From assembly GCA_035497735.1 (NCBI GenBank), contig DATJCX010000058.1:62001-126000 (forward strand): 64,000 nt of DNA, given 5' to 3'. Below, piece after piece: positions 54,404 through 63,820 of the stretch (positions are counted from its first letter, which is position 1; each line of letters opens with the position of its first letter). The position numbers and the translations under genes are program-made. The stretch comes from Brumimicrobium sp035497735 (GTDB taxonomy: Bacteria; Bacteroidota; Bacteroidia; Flavobacteriales_D; Crocinitomicaceae). The notes under the pieces were generated by a model. That model was not told the DNA's origin. It saw only the letters and a list, made by a program, of their open reading frames with translations, and made no database searches.

Positions 54404-55294
54404 ATGGAAGAAAAGATGGAAAAACATAATAAAAGAGGCTTGCAGTCAGGATACCTATCGGTTGTAGTAGGTATATCTCTGGTATTATTCATGTTAGGAC
54501 TTGTAATCGGGGCCTATTTTGGACTAGAACACACGCAAAATGCAGCGAAAGAGAACATTGAAGTCGACTTATTTTTCAGTCCAGACCTTAATGACTCTGA
54601 CATTAAACTGATTGAGCAAGAATTAAAAAGCTGGAAAGAAGTAAAATCAGTGTGGTTTGTTTCTCCTGAACGCGCTTTAGAAGTGTTTCAATCAAACAAA
54701 CAAGAAGCAGAAGAAATTAAAGAAATCTTTGACGATAGAAGTCCTTTCCCACCCTCTATCTCTTTTAACCCAATTGGAAGTGAAGTAAATAAAGAAGGAC
54801 TTGCTAAAATTAAAGAGAAAATACTAAGCAGCTACCCTAATCAAGTAGTGGAAGTGAATTATGATGAAAACCGTGTAAATGAGGTAAACCTTGGTTTCTT
54901 ACAGTGGGTTTATCTTTTTGTAGCAATCGGTGTTTTACTAACAATTATTGCCGTAGCAATGATTAACAACACCATTCGTTTAGCGCTATACTCTCAAAGA
55001 TTTACAATAAAGACGATGCAGCTAGTTGGTGCTAAACCTGGATTTATCAGAAAACCATTCTTACTAAACTCAATTCTACAAGGAGTTTTATCTGCAATTA
55101 TAGGTACAGCGCTCTTGTTAGCAGTTTTCTATGCGCTAAAACGCTATATGGAAATCATCTCTTCAACTTACGACTTGAAAACCTTTATGATTCTATTTGG
55201 GTCTTTAATTTTACTAGGTGTTATCATTAGTTTAATTTCAACTTGGTTTGCATTAAACAAATATTTACGCAGGAAACTCGATAGTTTATATTAA
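54404..55294 (+). CDS. ftsX: cell-division protein FtsX
   Basis: The product has 296 residues from the ATG at 54404 (MEEKMEKHNKRG). An earlier in-frame TTG at 54350 lies almost in the promoter region. The layout is the FtsX one: a membrane helix (about 20-42), an extracytoplasmic loop with VDLFFSPDLNDSDI and PFPPSISFNP, then three helices in the C-terminal half around the conserved TIKTMQLVGAKPGFIRKPF. FtsX pairs with the ATPase FtsE to switch on cell-wall hydrolases at division. ftsE is not adjacent, as is usual in Bacteroidota. Confidence 0.9.
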   Translation: MEEKMEKHNKRGLQSGYLSVVVGISLVLFMLGLVIGAYFGLEHTQNAAKENIEVDLFFSPDLNDSDIKLIEQELKSWKEVKSVWFVSPERALEVFQSNKQEAEEIKEIFDDRSPFPPSISFNPIGSEVNKEGLAKIKEKILSSYPNQVVEVNYDENRVNEVNLGFLQWVYLFVAIGVLLTIIAVAMINNTIRLALYSQRFTIKTMQLVGAKPGFIRKPFLLNSILQGVLSAIIGTALLLAVFYALKRYMEIISSTYDLKTFMILFGSLILLGVIISLISTWFALNKYLRRKLDSLY

Positions 55295-55304
55295 ATTTGA
55301 CATT

Positions 55305-55562
55305 ATGACGGAAAAAAATAAAACCGAATTTCTTTTTGAAAAAGAAAATTATAAGTTTTTGATTATTGGGATTGCCCTTAATTTAATTGGTTTCTTTTTA
55401 ATGATAGGTGGAGCAGATACTGATCCTGATAAGTTCAACGAAAATGGATTGTTTTCTGAGATGAGACTAACGGTTGCTCCTATTGTTATTTTATTAGGTT
55501 ATGTTGTTGTAATATACAGTATCATGAAAAAACCTAAGGATTTAACAAATTCAAATGAGTAA
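55305..55562 (+). CDS. DUF3098 small membrane protein
   Basis: The product has 85 residues with two membrane helices (about 18-38 and 60-78) and between them a polar loop, GGADTDPDKFNENGLFSEMR. This pattern is DUF3098, found after ftsX in most Bacteroidota. It starts 10 bases after ftsX and overlaps truB by 8 bases. The function is not known; the fixed position suggests an envelope role. Confidence 0.88.
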   Translation: MTEKNKTEFLFEKENYKFLIIGIALNLIGFFLMIGGADTDPDKFNENGLFSEMRLTVAPIVILLGYVVVIYSIMKKPKDLTNSNE

Positions 55563-56262
55563 TAAAACCTATGATTTTAGAGCTGGAGAAATCCTATTGG
55601 TTGACAAGCCGCTTACTTGGACTTCTTTCGATGTAGTGAATAAACTACGCTGGAAGTTAAACAGAAAATACGGCGTAAAACGCTTCAAAGTTGGCCATGC
55701 TGGAACACTTGATCCTTTAGCAACAGGATTACTGATTATCTGTACAGGTAAAAGCACTAAACTAAGCGAATCGTTAACAGCAGAAAATAAAACTTACACA
55801 GGAACATTCCTGTTGGGTAAAACAACTCCTAGCTACGACCTAGAAACAGAGTTTGACCAAGAGTTTGACATCTCACATATCACCGAAGAAAGCATACGCG
55901 AAGCAGCCGCTTCATTCATCGGCCCACAAAAACAATACCCTCCAATTTTCTCTGCAAAAAAAATAGATGGTAAAAGAGCTTACGACCTTGCCAGAAAAGG
56001 AAAGGAAGTTGAGATGAAAGCCAGCGAAATTGTTATACACACCTTTACCATTGAAGCAATAAGGTTTCCAGAAGTGGACTTTAGAATTGAAAGTTCAAAA
56101 GGAACTTATATCCGTTCAATAGCCCACGATTTCGGAAAAGCGCTAAATGCGGGTGCTACCTTAATCGCTTTAAGAAGAACAGACTCAGGAAACCTTTCCA
56201 TTAAGAATGCAAAACAGGTAGAAGAATGGATTGAACTAATAGATGAAACGGAATTGATATAA
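55555..56262 (+). CDS. truB: tRNA pseudouridine(55) synthase
   Basis: This cytoplasmic enzyme of 235 residues converts U55 of the tRNA T-loop to pseudouridine. The catalytic Asp 53 is in HAGTLDPLATGLL, preceded by GEILLVDKPLTWTSFDVV. The later SSKGTYIRSIAHDFG is the second family motif. It starts inside the end of DUF3098 (8-base overlap). The undecaprenyl-diphosphatase gene that often lies between these two in related genomes is absent here. Confidence 0.95.
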   Translation: MSNKTYDFRAGEILLVDKPLTWTSFDVVNKLRWKLNRKYGVKRFKVGHAGTLDPLATGLLIICTGKSTKLSESLTAENKTYTGTFLLGKTTPSYDLETEFDQEFDISHITEESIREAAASFIGPQKQYPPIFSAKKIDGKRAYDLARKGKEVEMKASEIVIHTFTIEAIRFPEVDFRIESSKGTYIRSIAHDFGKALNAGATLIALRRTDSGNLSIKNAKQVEEWIELIDETELI

Positions 56263-56405
56263 ATCGAATCATTCAAAATACAATTCATTAATTTCTACTT
56301 CTTTGAAGGTTCAAAAGTACTCAAAAAAGCATAACTTCTCCTACGGAGCTCACCCCTCTACACATTATAATTGACTTATCGTTAGGAATTAACAGCGAAA
56401 TTTCG

Positions 56406-56413
56406 TATCTTTG
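56406..56413 (+). promoter_or_regulatory. -7 promoter element for queA
   Basis: TATCTTTG matches TAnnTTTG, 52 bases ahead of the ATG at 56466. It suggests queA is transcribed apart from truB. Confidence 0.55.
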
Positions 56414-56465
56414 CAGTCCTTTACAATAAAAACATCTCTAAAACAAAATATCATTGTTCACAAAA

Positions 56466-57527
56466 ATGAAGTTATCTGAATTTAATTTTGACTTACCGGA
56501 AGAGCTTATAGCTAAGCATCCAGTAGAGAATCGCGACGAAGCTCGTATGATGGTAGTTCATAAAGATACAGGAGAAATTGAGCACAAACATTTCAAAGAT
56601 CTTATTGATTACTTTGATACAGGTGATGTTATGGTTTTTAACAACACAAAGGTTTTCCCGGCTCGTCTGTATGGAAACAAAGAAAAGACAGGTGCTAAAA
56701 TTGAAGTATTCTTACTTCGTGAGTTAGACCGCGATTCATTACTTTGGGACGTATTGGTTGACCCAGCTAGAAAAATTCGTATCGGAAACAAATTATACTT
56801 TGGTGAAGACGAATCTTTAGTTGCTGAGGTAATTGACAACACGACTTCTAGAGGAAGAACTTTACGTTTCCTTTTTGACGGAGATTATGATCAGTTCAAA
56901 GATAAAATTTACGAATTAGGTGAAACACCACTTCCTAAATATATAGACAGACCAGTTGAGAAAGAAGACGAAGAGCGATACCAAACAGTCTACGCAAAGG
57001 TTGAAGGTGCAGTTGCTGCCCCTACAGCTGGATTACATTTCTCAAAAACGCTTTTAAAGCGAATGGAAATCAAAGGAATTAATTTCTCAGAAGTTACATT
57101 GCATATTGGATTAGGAACATTCCGTGAAGTTGAGGTAGAAGACCTTACTAAACACAAAATGGATTCGGAACAATTATTCATCACTGAAGAAGCAGCTAAC
57201 ATTGTAAACGAGGCGAAGCGAAACAAGAAAAAGGTTTGTGCCGTTGGAACGACTTCAATGCGAGCTATTGAAACTTCTGTTTCTACTGATGGAATGCTAA
57301 AACCATACGAAGGATGGACAAATAAATTTATCTTCCCTCCGTACGACTTTAGTATTGCTGATGCGATGATTACAAACTTCCACACACCTCTTTCTACCCT
57401 ACTAATGATGGCCTCAGCTTTCATGGGAAATAAAGATGGACACGAATTAATACTAAGAGCATACAAGGAAGCAATTAAAGAAAAATACAGATTCTTCTCT
57501 TATGGTGACGCTATGTTAATCATCTAA
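56466..57527 (+). CDS. queA: S-adenosylmethionine:tRNA ribosyltransferase-isomerase
   Basis: The enzyme adds the ribosyl part of SAM to preQ1 in tRNA, making epoxyqueuosine. I start it at the ATG at 56466 (MKLSEFNFDLPEELIAKHP), not the in-frame TTG at 56454, because this is the usual QueA N-terminus. Family motifs include VMVFNNTKVFPARLYG, AAPTAGLHFS, LHIGLGTFREV, VGTTSMRAIE and MITNFHTPLSTLLMMASAF. The length of 353 residues is normal. A strong terminator follows. Confidence 0.95.
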   Translation: MKLSEFNFDLPEELIAKHPVENRDEARMMVVHKDTGEIEHKHFKDLIDYFDTGDVMVFNNTKVFPARLYGNKEKTGAKIEVFLLRELDRDSLLWDVLVDPARKIRIGNKLYFGEDESLVAEVIDNTTSRGRTLRFLFDGDYDQFKDKIYELGETPLPKYIDRPVEKEDEERYQTVYAKVEGAVAAPTAGLHFSKTLLKRMEIKGINFSEVTLHIGLGTFREVEVEDLTKHKMDSEQLFITEEAANIVNEAKRNKKKVCAVGTTSMRAIETSVSTDGMLKPYEGWTNKFIFPPYDFSIADAMITNFHTPLSTLLMMASAFMGNKDGHELILRAYKEAIKEKYRFFSYGDAMLII

Positions 57528-57563
57528 TTGATAGAAACAAAAATACTTTATGTAAAAATATGA

Positions 57564-57597
57564 AAAGGGACCTTTAAAAAGTCCCTTTCGTTTTTTT
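57564..57597 (+). terminator. intrinsic terminator after queA
   Basis: AAAGGGAC (57564-57571) pairs with GTCCCTTT (57581-57588), followed after two bases by seven T. Confidence 0.9.
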
Positions 57598-57679
57598 ATG
57601 AGATTAAAAAGGTACTATATCAATTCAATTCTTAATTTTGGAAAGAAATTTGCTTAGTTAAAGAATAAAACAACTTAAT

Positions 57680-58231
57680 ATGATTAAAAGAAATTTAAAA
57701 GTTGCCACCCTATTTGTTGCGGTATTTCTATTTCAACTAAATACAGCTGCACAAGAAAATCTCAATCTTAAAAATGTTCTAGTAGTAGCACAACAAGATG
57801 ATATTTCAGATAGATATTCTCTTGAAGTTGCACTGTTACAATTATTCAGCAACTACAAAGTTAAGTCAAAAGCATCTTTAAACGTAATTAAGCAAGGAGC
57901 AACGGCCGAAGCATTGGCTTCAGACTCTATTCGTCAACAATTAAAAGAAGAAGGAATAGACACCTATTTACTTGTTTCGGTTAGAGGGTATGATAACAAG
58001 TTCAACTCCTCTAAAGCAATCAAAGATTTTGATGAGGAAATTAACGCTGGACATTTATTCCCATTGTATAGAGAAAATGCGTCAAGAGTAACTTTTACAT
58101 TTACATTTTATAGAGACTTAGAGCCAGTTCACCAAGAATTAATCCGTACGGGAATGGTGGGGAATAAAGAAACGGTTCTTAAGAAGCTTTCAAAGAAAGT
58201 AGAGAAAAGATTAACAAAGGCTTGGTTGTAG
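57680..58231 (+). CDS. secreted hypothetical protein
   Basis: The product has 183 residues. Its signal peptide (KVATLFVAVFLFQLNTAAQ) is followed by an alpha/beta domain that starts NVLVVAQQDDISDRYSLEVALLQLF. It reads like the periplasmic proteins that share a CsgG- or TolB-like core, but the match is loose. There is no Cys. It is probably periplasmic and monocistronic. Confidence 0.55.
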   Translation: MIKRNLKVATLFVAVFLFQLNTAAQENLNLKNVLVVAQQDDISDRYSLEVALLQLFSNYKVKSKASLNVIKQGATAEALASDSIRQQLKEEGIDTYLLVSVRGYDNKFNSSKAIKDFDEEINAGHLFPLYRENASRVTFTFTFYRDLEPVHQELIRTGMVGNKETVLKKLSKKVEKRLTKAWL

Positions 58232-58249
58232 ATTACTACTAACTTGCAA

Positions 58250-58837
58250 TTATTTATTTCTAAGATTCAACATCTTAGCAACGTATTTTCCGATAACATC
58301 AAATTCAAGATTGACCTTATCTCCCACTTTTAGTTGGTGAAATACGGTATGCTCGTAGGTGTAAGGTATGATATGCACTTCAAAACTGTTGTCTTTTGAG
58401 TTGACAACTGTCAAACTAGTTCCATTCACAGTTATAGAGCCTTTTTCCACGGTAATATCGTCGGAGTCATAGCTGAACTTGAACATCCAACTTCCATCTC
58501 TATTTTCGATCTCTTCACAGATAGCTACAGTGTCAACATGCCCTTGAACAATGTGTCCGTCAAAACGACCGTTGGCAGGCATACATCTTTCGATATTCAC
58601 CTTTCTACCGACCTTCCATTCAGAGAGATCTGTTTTCTTTAAAGTTTCATCGATAGCAGTAACAACATATTGATTGTCAGAAATAGAAACAACTGTCAAA
58701 CAAACTCCGTTGTGCGCAACACTTTGATCAACTTTCAATTCAGCAACAAAAGGACAAGTCAAGGTAAAATGAATATTCGTTCCCTCTCTCTCAATCTGCT
58801 TAATTTCTCCTAATGCCTCAATAATACCTGTAAACAT
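58250..58837 (-). CDS. ribE: riboflavin synthase, alpha chain
   Basis: The enzyme makes riboflavin from two molecules of 6,7-dimethyl-8-ribityllumazine. The 195 residues hold the expected two lumazine-binding repeats. The first begins MFTGIIEALGEI and has HNGVCLTVV; the second begins DGHIVQGHVDTVA and has NGTSLTVVN. Both repeats look intact. It follows panC by 17 bases on the same strand, so the two vitamin genes are probably one transcript. Confidence 0.94.
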   Translation of the reverse strand: MFTGIIEALGEIKQIEREGTNIHFTLTCPFVAELKVDQSVAHNGVCLTVVSISDNQYVVTAIDETLKKTDLSEWKVGRKVNIERCMPANGRFDGHIVQGHVDTVAICEEIENRDGSWMFKFSYDSDDITVEKGSITVNGTSLTVVNSKDNSFEVHIIPYTYEHTVFHQLKVGDKVNLEFDVIGKYVAKMLNLRNK

Positions 58838-58854
58838 ATCTTTTACTATTTTCG

Positions 58855-59733
58855 TTAAATCGGCTCGCTGTCAATTAATTCCATATTGTCTATCAATCTC
58901 ACATCACCACAAAAAGCAACAATACATGCCGTTGCTCCAGGCACCCATTCTTGGTCTAGTTCTACCAAAGAATCAGGATGGACAATTGTTAAATATTCTA
59001 ACTCCAACGAACCTTTGCTAAAGTAAGCTTTCATTTTCTCTAATGTTTCCGATGGAGAAAATTCCTTTGCAAGCTCCTTACCTTTTAAAAGCGTTTCACT
59101 TATAATAACAGCTCTTTGACGTTCTTGTTCATTCAAGCGCAAATTCCTACTGCTCATAGCCAAGCCCGTCTCTTCTCTTTTCGTATCAACAGCCTGAATA
59201 ACAATTGGAAAATTCAACTGCTTATTCATTTCTCTAATGACAGCCACTTGTTGGAAATCCTTTCTACCAAAATAAGCAATATCTGGTTGAATGATTTTAA
59301 ACAATCGAGAAACAACGTTGACAACACCATCAAAATGTCCCGGACGTTTTGCTCCCTCCATCGTTGTTCCGATAAACCCTAAATCAACTTCTACATTCTG
59401 ATAATTAGGCGGATAAATCACATCGACGGTTGGTAAAAATATAAAATCACACTCATTTTCTTCCAATAATTCGATATCCTTACCTTCTTGACGAGGATAA
59501 GTCTTTAAATCTTGAGGATTATTAAATTGAGTTGGATTTACGAAAACGCTAACAATAACAACATCACATTGTTCTTTGGCAGCCTTAACTAAAGACATGT
59601 GTCCATCGTGCAAAGCCCCCATTGTCGGGACAAACCCGATTTTCCTATTTTCGTTTCTAAGAGGTAAAAGATACTTTTCAACCTCCTCAACAGTAAATAA
59701 ATTAGTCAAATTACTCTCGCTTACGGATGACAA
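58855..59733 (-). CDS. panC: pantoate-beta-alanine ligase
   Basis: The enzyme joins pantoate and beta-alanine with ATP to give pantothenate, on the way to CoA. The 292 residues show the nucleotidyl-transferase motifs GFVPTMGALHDGHMSLV, VSVFVNPTQFN, FGRKDFQQVAVI and AMSSRNLRL. The only ATG that fits is at 59733. A TAnnTTTG box lies only 6 bases ahead, so the message may be leaderless or a later TTG (residue 9) may be used. panD, often next to panC in Bacteroidota, is not here. Confidence 0.94.
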   Translation of the reverse strand: MSSVSESNLTNLFTVEEVEKYLLPLRNENRKIGFVPTMGALHDGHMSLVKAAKEQCDVVIVSVFVNPTQFNNPQDLKTYPRQEGKDIELLEENECDFIFLPTVDVIYPPNYQNVEVDLGFIGTTMEGAKRPGHFDGVVNVVSRLFKIIQPDIAYFGRKDFQQVAVIREMNKQLNFPIVIQAVDTKREETGLAMSSRNLRLNEQERQRAVIISETLLKGKELAKEFSPSETLEKMKAYFSKGSLELEYLTIVHPDSLVELDQEWVPGATACIVAFCGDVRLIDNMELIDSEPI

Positions 59734-59738
59734 AACGG

Positions 59739-59746
59739 CAAAAGTA
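59739..59746 (-). promoter_or_regulatory. -7 promoter element for panC, unusually close to the start
   Basis: On the reverse strand it reads TACTTTTG, an exact TAnnTTTG. The expected transcription start falls at or near the panC ATG. Confidence 0.45.
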
Positions 59747-59789
59747 TCTTTTTCTGGCGAAAATTAGCTAAAATCCGACTTTTTTTTTA

Positions 59790-59797
59790 TATTTTTG
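59790..59797 (+). promoter_or_regulatory. -7 promoter element for the glycogen synthase gene
   Basis: TATTTTTG matches TAnnTTTG, 25 bases ahead of the ATG at 59823. Confidence 0.5.
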
Positions 59798-59822
59798 TAT
59801 TTGCAAATTCAAATCATACTTC

Positions 59823-60644
59823 ATGGAGAAAAAAAGAATACTTTTTGTTTCGCAAGAAATCAAACCATTTTTACCTAATACAGAAATGTCAATGGCTGCT
59901 AGAACGATTCCGCAAGGAGTTCAGGACAGTGGAAAAGAAATTAGAGTTTTCACACCTCGCTATGGGGTAATTAATGAAAGACGTCATCAGCTACACGAAG
60001 TTATTCGTTTATCAGGAATGAACTTGATCATTGACGACATAGATAGACCACTTATAATCAAAGTCGCTTCCATTCCTACAGCAAGAATGCAAGTGTACTT
60101 TATTGATAACGACGAATACTTTAGAAGAAAAGGATTATACGGAGAGGAAAACAAAGGTGAATACGAAGACAACGACGAACGTTCAATGTTCTTCTGTAAA
60201 GGGGTTTTAGAAACCGTTAAAAAATTAGGTTGGAAACCTGACATTATACATTGCCACGGATGGATGACAGCTTTAATGCCGATGTACATCAAAGAAATAT
60301 ATAAAGATGATCCACACTTTTCTGACGTAAAAGTCGTTTACTCACTATACGATAATGAGTTTAACAATAATTGGGATGGTAGATTCACAGAAAAACTTAA
60401 ATTTGAGGGTTTCAGCGATGATACAATCAATACTGTTAAGAATGGTGATTTCGTTAGTTTAAACAAAGCAGCAATGAATAATTCAGATGGAATTATCATT
60501 GGTTCAGAGAATATTAACGATGAATTAAAAGAAGCATTTAATGAAATGAATAAACACAAATTAGAAAATGAGACTGGAGAAGTTCAGCCAAAACTAATTA
60601 GTGAATTCTTTGATAAAGTAATAGAAGAAGCGTTAATTCAATGA
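59823..60644 (+). CDS. short glycogen/starch synthase (GT5 N-terminal domain only)
   Basis: The 273 residues correspond to the N-terminal Rossmann domain of glycogen synthases. They begin KRILFVSQEIKPFLPNTEMS, where full enzymes have the KxGGL-type ADP-glucose loop, and continue with RVFTPRYGVI, PDIIHCHGWMTAL and VKVVYSLYDNEF. The C-terminal nucleotide-binding half is missing. Such short forms are normal in Bacteroidota at this locus, so it is not a truncation. Whether it acts alone is doubtful. The stop overlaps the next start (ATGA), which ties it to the DUF4270 lipoprotein. Confidence 0.82.
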   Translation: MEKKRILFVSQEIKPFLPNTEMSMAARTIPQGVQDSGKEIRVFTPRYGVINERRHQLHEVIRLSGMNLIIDDIDRPLIIKVASIPTARMQVYFIDNDEYFRRKGLYGEENKGEYEDNDERSMFFCKGVLETVKKLGWKPDIIHCHGWMTALMPMYIKEIYKDDPHFSDVKVVYSLYDNEFNNNWDGRFTEKLKFEGFSDDTINTVKNGDFVSLNKAAMNNSDGIIIGSENINDELKEAFNEMNKHKLENETGEVQPKLISEFFDKVIEEALIQ

Positions 60645-61954
60645 TGAATAGATTAAATAGAAATACGAAAATGTGGCGAAGAACAAAATTGTTTTTCGCT
60701 GCATTTTTTTGCTTAAGCATAGGAGCAACATCTTGTAAGAAAAAATTCAATCCAAATGGAAAAGATGTTCTCCCACCGGGGTCAATCATGTCTTCTGGCG
60801 GCATTGACACTTTCAAGGTACATACCTATACAGAGTTAGAAGATTCAATAAATTCAATGGATCCAGAATTCAATCTTTTAGGTAGCTATAACGATCCTGT
60901 CTTCGGAAAGGTGGAAGCAAGTTTCTATACGCAACTTACGCTTTCTGGCTTTTCACCTGACTTTGGAGACTTAAATGATTTAGTTATAGACTCTGCAATT
61001 ATGGCCTTTGAATATGGTGGATATTATGGAAAACTAAATACCCAGCTTTTTGAAGCATATGAAATCCTTGATGACTTGAGTCGTGACTCTAGTTACTTGA
61101 GAACTTCAACTGTTCAAGTGGGAACGCAAAATATAATTGCAACAGGTAACAACGAAGGTTTAATAAAACCAAATACGGATAAGCCAGCAATTGTAGGTAA
61201 CGACACATTGAAGCCTCAATTACGCTTGCCAATTGATCACACTTTTGCACGACATTTATTAGAAGTCGCTCAAACCGCAACTTCAGACAATACTTTCCTT
61301 GAAGAATTCAAAGGTTTACACTTCAAAGTGAATAACCCAACTTTTTCTTCAGGTGAAGGAGGTATTCTTTACTTGGCAACATCAAAAGCAGCTTCTAAAT
61401 TAACTGTTTACTTTACAGTTGATAACAAACAAAGTAAGTTTGACTTTATTATAACAAATAAAGCAGTTGACTTTAACCACATTGAAGTAGATAACACGAA
61501 CACTAAAGTAGAGCAAGTTTTAAATGACCCTTCACTTGGAGACGAAGAGTTTTACGCTCAAGCATTTATATCTCGTGCGAAAATTGAATTTGAATCTATC
61601 AATGATTTACCTAAAAACATTATCGTTCACGAAGCTACATTAGAAATCCCTACAAACTACTTTGAGGGTGATCCACATTATATCAGTGGAGAAGTGATTG
61701 CAAGTGCTAAGTTATTTGAAGACGACGAAAGAAAATACGTTGTTCAAACAGTAGCCTTCAATAAAAGCAAGAAGGCATACGTGATTAATGTAAGGACTTA
61801 TGTCCAGAATATTCTAAAAGGAGAAATTCAAAATAACGGTATATACCTTTCACCTAAGAGGTATAACACCTCGGCTGAAAGAATTATTTTCAATGGTGCA
61901 AACAGCACTTATAAGAAACAGCCAAAACTGAATATTGTATATACAGAATTATAA
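60641..61954 (+). CDS. DUF4270 lipoprotein
   Basis: The product has 437 residues and a lipoprotein signal ending at Cys 32 (SIGATSCKKKF) after a basic N-terminus. The DUF4270 pattern is seen in MDPEFNLLGSYNDPVFGKVE, SFYTQLTLSGFSPDFG, the LRLPIDHTFARHLL block, GLHFKVN, and the closing NNGIYLSP and RIIFNGANS. DUF4270 proteins lie between glycogen synthase and glmS in many Bacteroidota and are likely outer-membrane surface proteins of unknown role. The start overlaps the upstream stop by 4 bases. Confidence 0.88.
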   Translation: MMNRLNRNTKMWRRTKLFFAAFFCLSIGATSCKKKFNPNGKDVLPPGSIMSSGGIDTFKVHTYTELEDSINSMDPEFNLLGSYNDPVFGKVEASFYTQLTLSGFSPDFGDLNDLVIDSAIMAFEYGGYYGKLNTQLFEAYEILDDLSRDSSYLRTSTVQVGTQNIIATGNNEGLIKPNTDKPAIVGNDTLKPQLRLPIDHTFARHLLEVAQTATSDNTFLEEFKGLHFKVNNPTFSSGEGGILYLATSKAASKLTVYFTVDNKQSKFDFIITNKAVDFNHIEVDNTNTKVEQVLNDPSLGDEEFYAQAFISRAKIEFESINDLPKNIIVHEATLEIPTNYFEGDPHYISGEVIASAKLFEDDERKYVVQTVAFNKSKKAYVINVRTYVQNILKGEIQNNGIYLSPKRYNTSAERIIFNGANSTYKKQPKLNIVYTEL

Positions 61955-61973
61955 ATTAATCTACTAAATAAAT

Positions 61974-63818
61974 ATGTGTGGAATTGTTGCATACGTAGGA
62001 ACAAATCAGGCGTTCCCAATCGTTTTAAAAGGATTGAAAAGGCTTGAATACAGAGGTTATGACAGCGCAGGAATTGCAGTTTTAAACGATGGAAAGATCA
62101 ACAATTATAAAAGAAAGGGAAAGGTTTCTGAATTAGAAAACTACGTTGTAGATAAGGATACAGAAGGAACCATTGGAATTGGTCATACGCGTTGGGCAAC
62201 CCACGGACTACCAAACGACATCAACGCACATCCACATATTTCAAATGATGGAAATTTAGTACTTGTTCATAACGGTATTATTGAAAATTACGACTCTTTA
62301 AAGAAAGAGCTACAGACACGTGGATACAATTTTGTTAGTGAAACTGATACTGAAGTGTTGGTTCACCTAATTGATGACGTTAAAAAAAGCGAGAATGTAA
62401 ATACAGCAGAAGCTGTTCGAATAGCTTTAAACAGTGTTGTTGGGGCATATGCTATCGTAGTTTTATCCAAGGATAATCCAAATCAATTAATCGCTGCTAG
62501 AAAATCTAGTCCATTGGTTGTAGGAATTGGTAAGAATGGAGAATTTTACTTAGCATCTGATGCTACTCCTATTATCGAATACACAAATGAAGTTGTTTAT
62601 TTAGAGGATGAAGAAATTGCAGTTGTAGGAACTGATTCTGGACTTCGAATTTTCAGCATTCAAAACAAAGAAAAAACTCCATACATTCAAGAACTTGAAA
62701 TGCAGTTGGAAGCCATCGAAAAAGGTGGATACGAACATTTCATGTTAAAAGAGATTCACGAACAACCTCGTTCTATTAGAGATTGTTTCCGTGGTCGTTT
62801 AAATGTCGCTGATGGCTGGGTAGGCCTAGGTGGTATTAAAGATTACGAACAACAATTAGCGAGTGCTGACAGAATAATAATGTTGGCTTGCGGTACCTCA
62901 TGGCACGCAGCTTTAGTTGGTGAATATCTATTTGAAGAATTAACAAGAATACCAGTAGAAGTAGATTATGCTTCTGAATTTAGATATAGAAATCCAATTA
63001 TTGGAGAAAAAGATATTGTGATTGCAATTTCTCAGTCAGGAGAAACAGCTGATACATTAGCCGCTTTAAGATTGGCAAAATCTAAAGGCGCAACAATTCT
63101 AGGAATCAACAACGTTGTTGGCTCTTCAATCTCTCGTTTAACGGATGCAGGTTCATACACCCATGCCGGACCAGAAATCGGAGTGGCTTCTACAAAAGCA
63201 TTTACTGCTCAAGTAACAGTTCTTGTTTTAATGGCGCTAACAATTGCGCGTAAACGAGGAACAATCAACGAGGCGAAATTTAGAAGACTAATAACAGAAT
63301 TAGACTTAATCCCAGATAAGGTAGCGCAGATTCTTAAAAAAACTGAGGCTATGAAAGAAATAGCGAAGGCTTATAAGGACTCGACAAGTGCATTATTCTT
63401 AGGAAGAGGAATTTTGGCACCAGTTGCCCTAGAGGGAGCATTGAAATTAAAAGAAATTTCATACATCCATGCGGAAGGATATCCTGCTGGGGAAATGAAA
63501 CACGGACCAATTGCTTTAATCGATGAAAATATGCCTGTTTTTGTAATCGCTACAAAAGGAGAGTCATATGAAAAAATGATTAGTAATATCCAAGAAGTTA
63601 AAGCGAGAAAAGGAAAAATTATTTCAATTATTACAGAAGGTGATACGCAAGCGAAAGAACTTTCAGATCACTATATTGAAATACCTTATACCGATGACAA
63701 TTTAGTACCATTATTAGCGACAATTCCATTGCAACTAATCTCTTATTACATTGCTGTAATGCGTGGAGCAAACGTTGACCAACCAAGGAATTTAGCTAAA
63801 TCTGTAACTGTAGAATAA
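61974..63818 (+). CDS. glmS: glutamine-fructose-6-phosphate aminotransferase (isomerising)
   Basis: The enzyme makes glucosamine-6-phosphate from fructose-6-phosphate and glutamine, the entry to cell-wall amino sugars. The N-terminal nucleophile Cys 2 is in MCGIVAYVG, with GHTRWATHG and VHNGIIENY in the glutaminase domain (1-240). Two SIS domains follow, with ACGTSWHAAL, ISQSGETADTLAAL, the KEISYIHAEGYPAGEMKHGP loop and the C-terminal DQPRNLAKSVTVE. The length of 614 is normal. It is 19 bases after the DUF4270 gene. Confidence 0.97.
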   Translation: MCGIVAYVGTNQAFPIVLKGLKRLEYRGYDSAGIAVLNDGKINNYKRKGKVSELENYVVDKDTEGTIGIGHTRWATHGLPNDINAHPHISNDGNLVLVHNGIIENYDSLKKELQTRGYNFVSETDTEVLVHLIDDVKKSENVNTAEAVRIALNSVVGAYAIVVLSKDNPNQLIAARKSSPLVVGIGKNGEFYLASDATPIIEYTNEVVYLEDEEIAVVGTDSGLRIFSIQNKEKTPYIQELEMQLEAIEKGGYEHFMLKEIHEQPRSIRDCFRGRLNVADGWVGLGGIKDYEQQLASADRIIMLACGTSWHAALVGEYLFEELTRIPVEVDYASEFRYRNPIIGEKDIVIAISQSGETADTLAALRLAKSKGATILGINNVVGSSISRLTDAGSYTHAGPEIGVASTKAFTAQVTVLVLMALTIARKRGTINEAKFRRLITELDLIPDKVAQILKKTEAMKEIAKAYKDSTSALFLGRGILAPVALEGALKLKEISYIHAEGYPAGEMKHGPIALIDENMPVFVIATKGESYEKMISNIQEVKARKGKIISIITEGDTQAKELSDHYIEIPYTDDNLVPLLATIPLQLISYYIAVMRGANVDQPRNLAKSVTVE

Positions 63819-63820
63819 AA

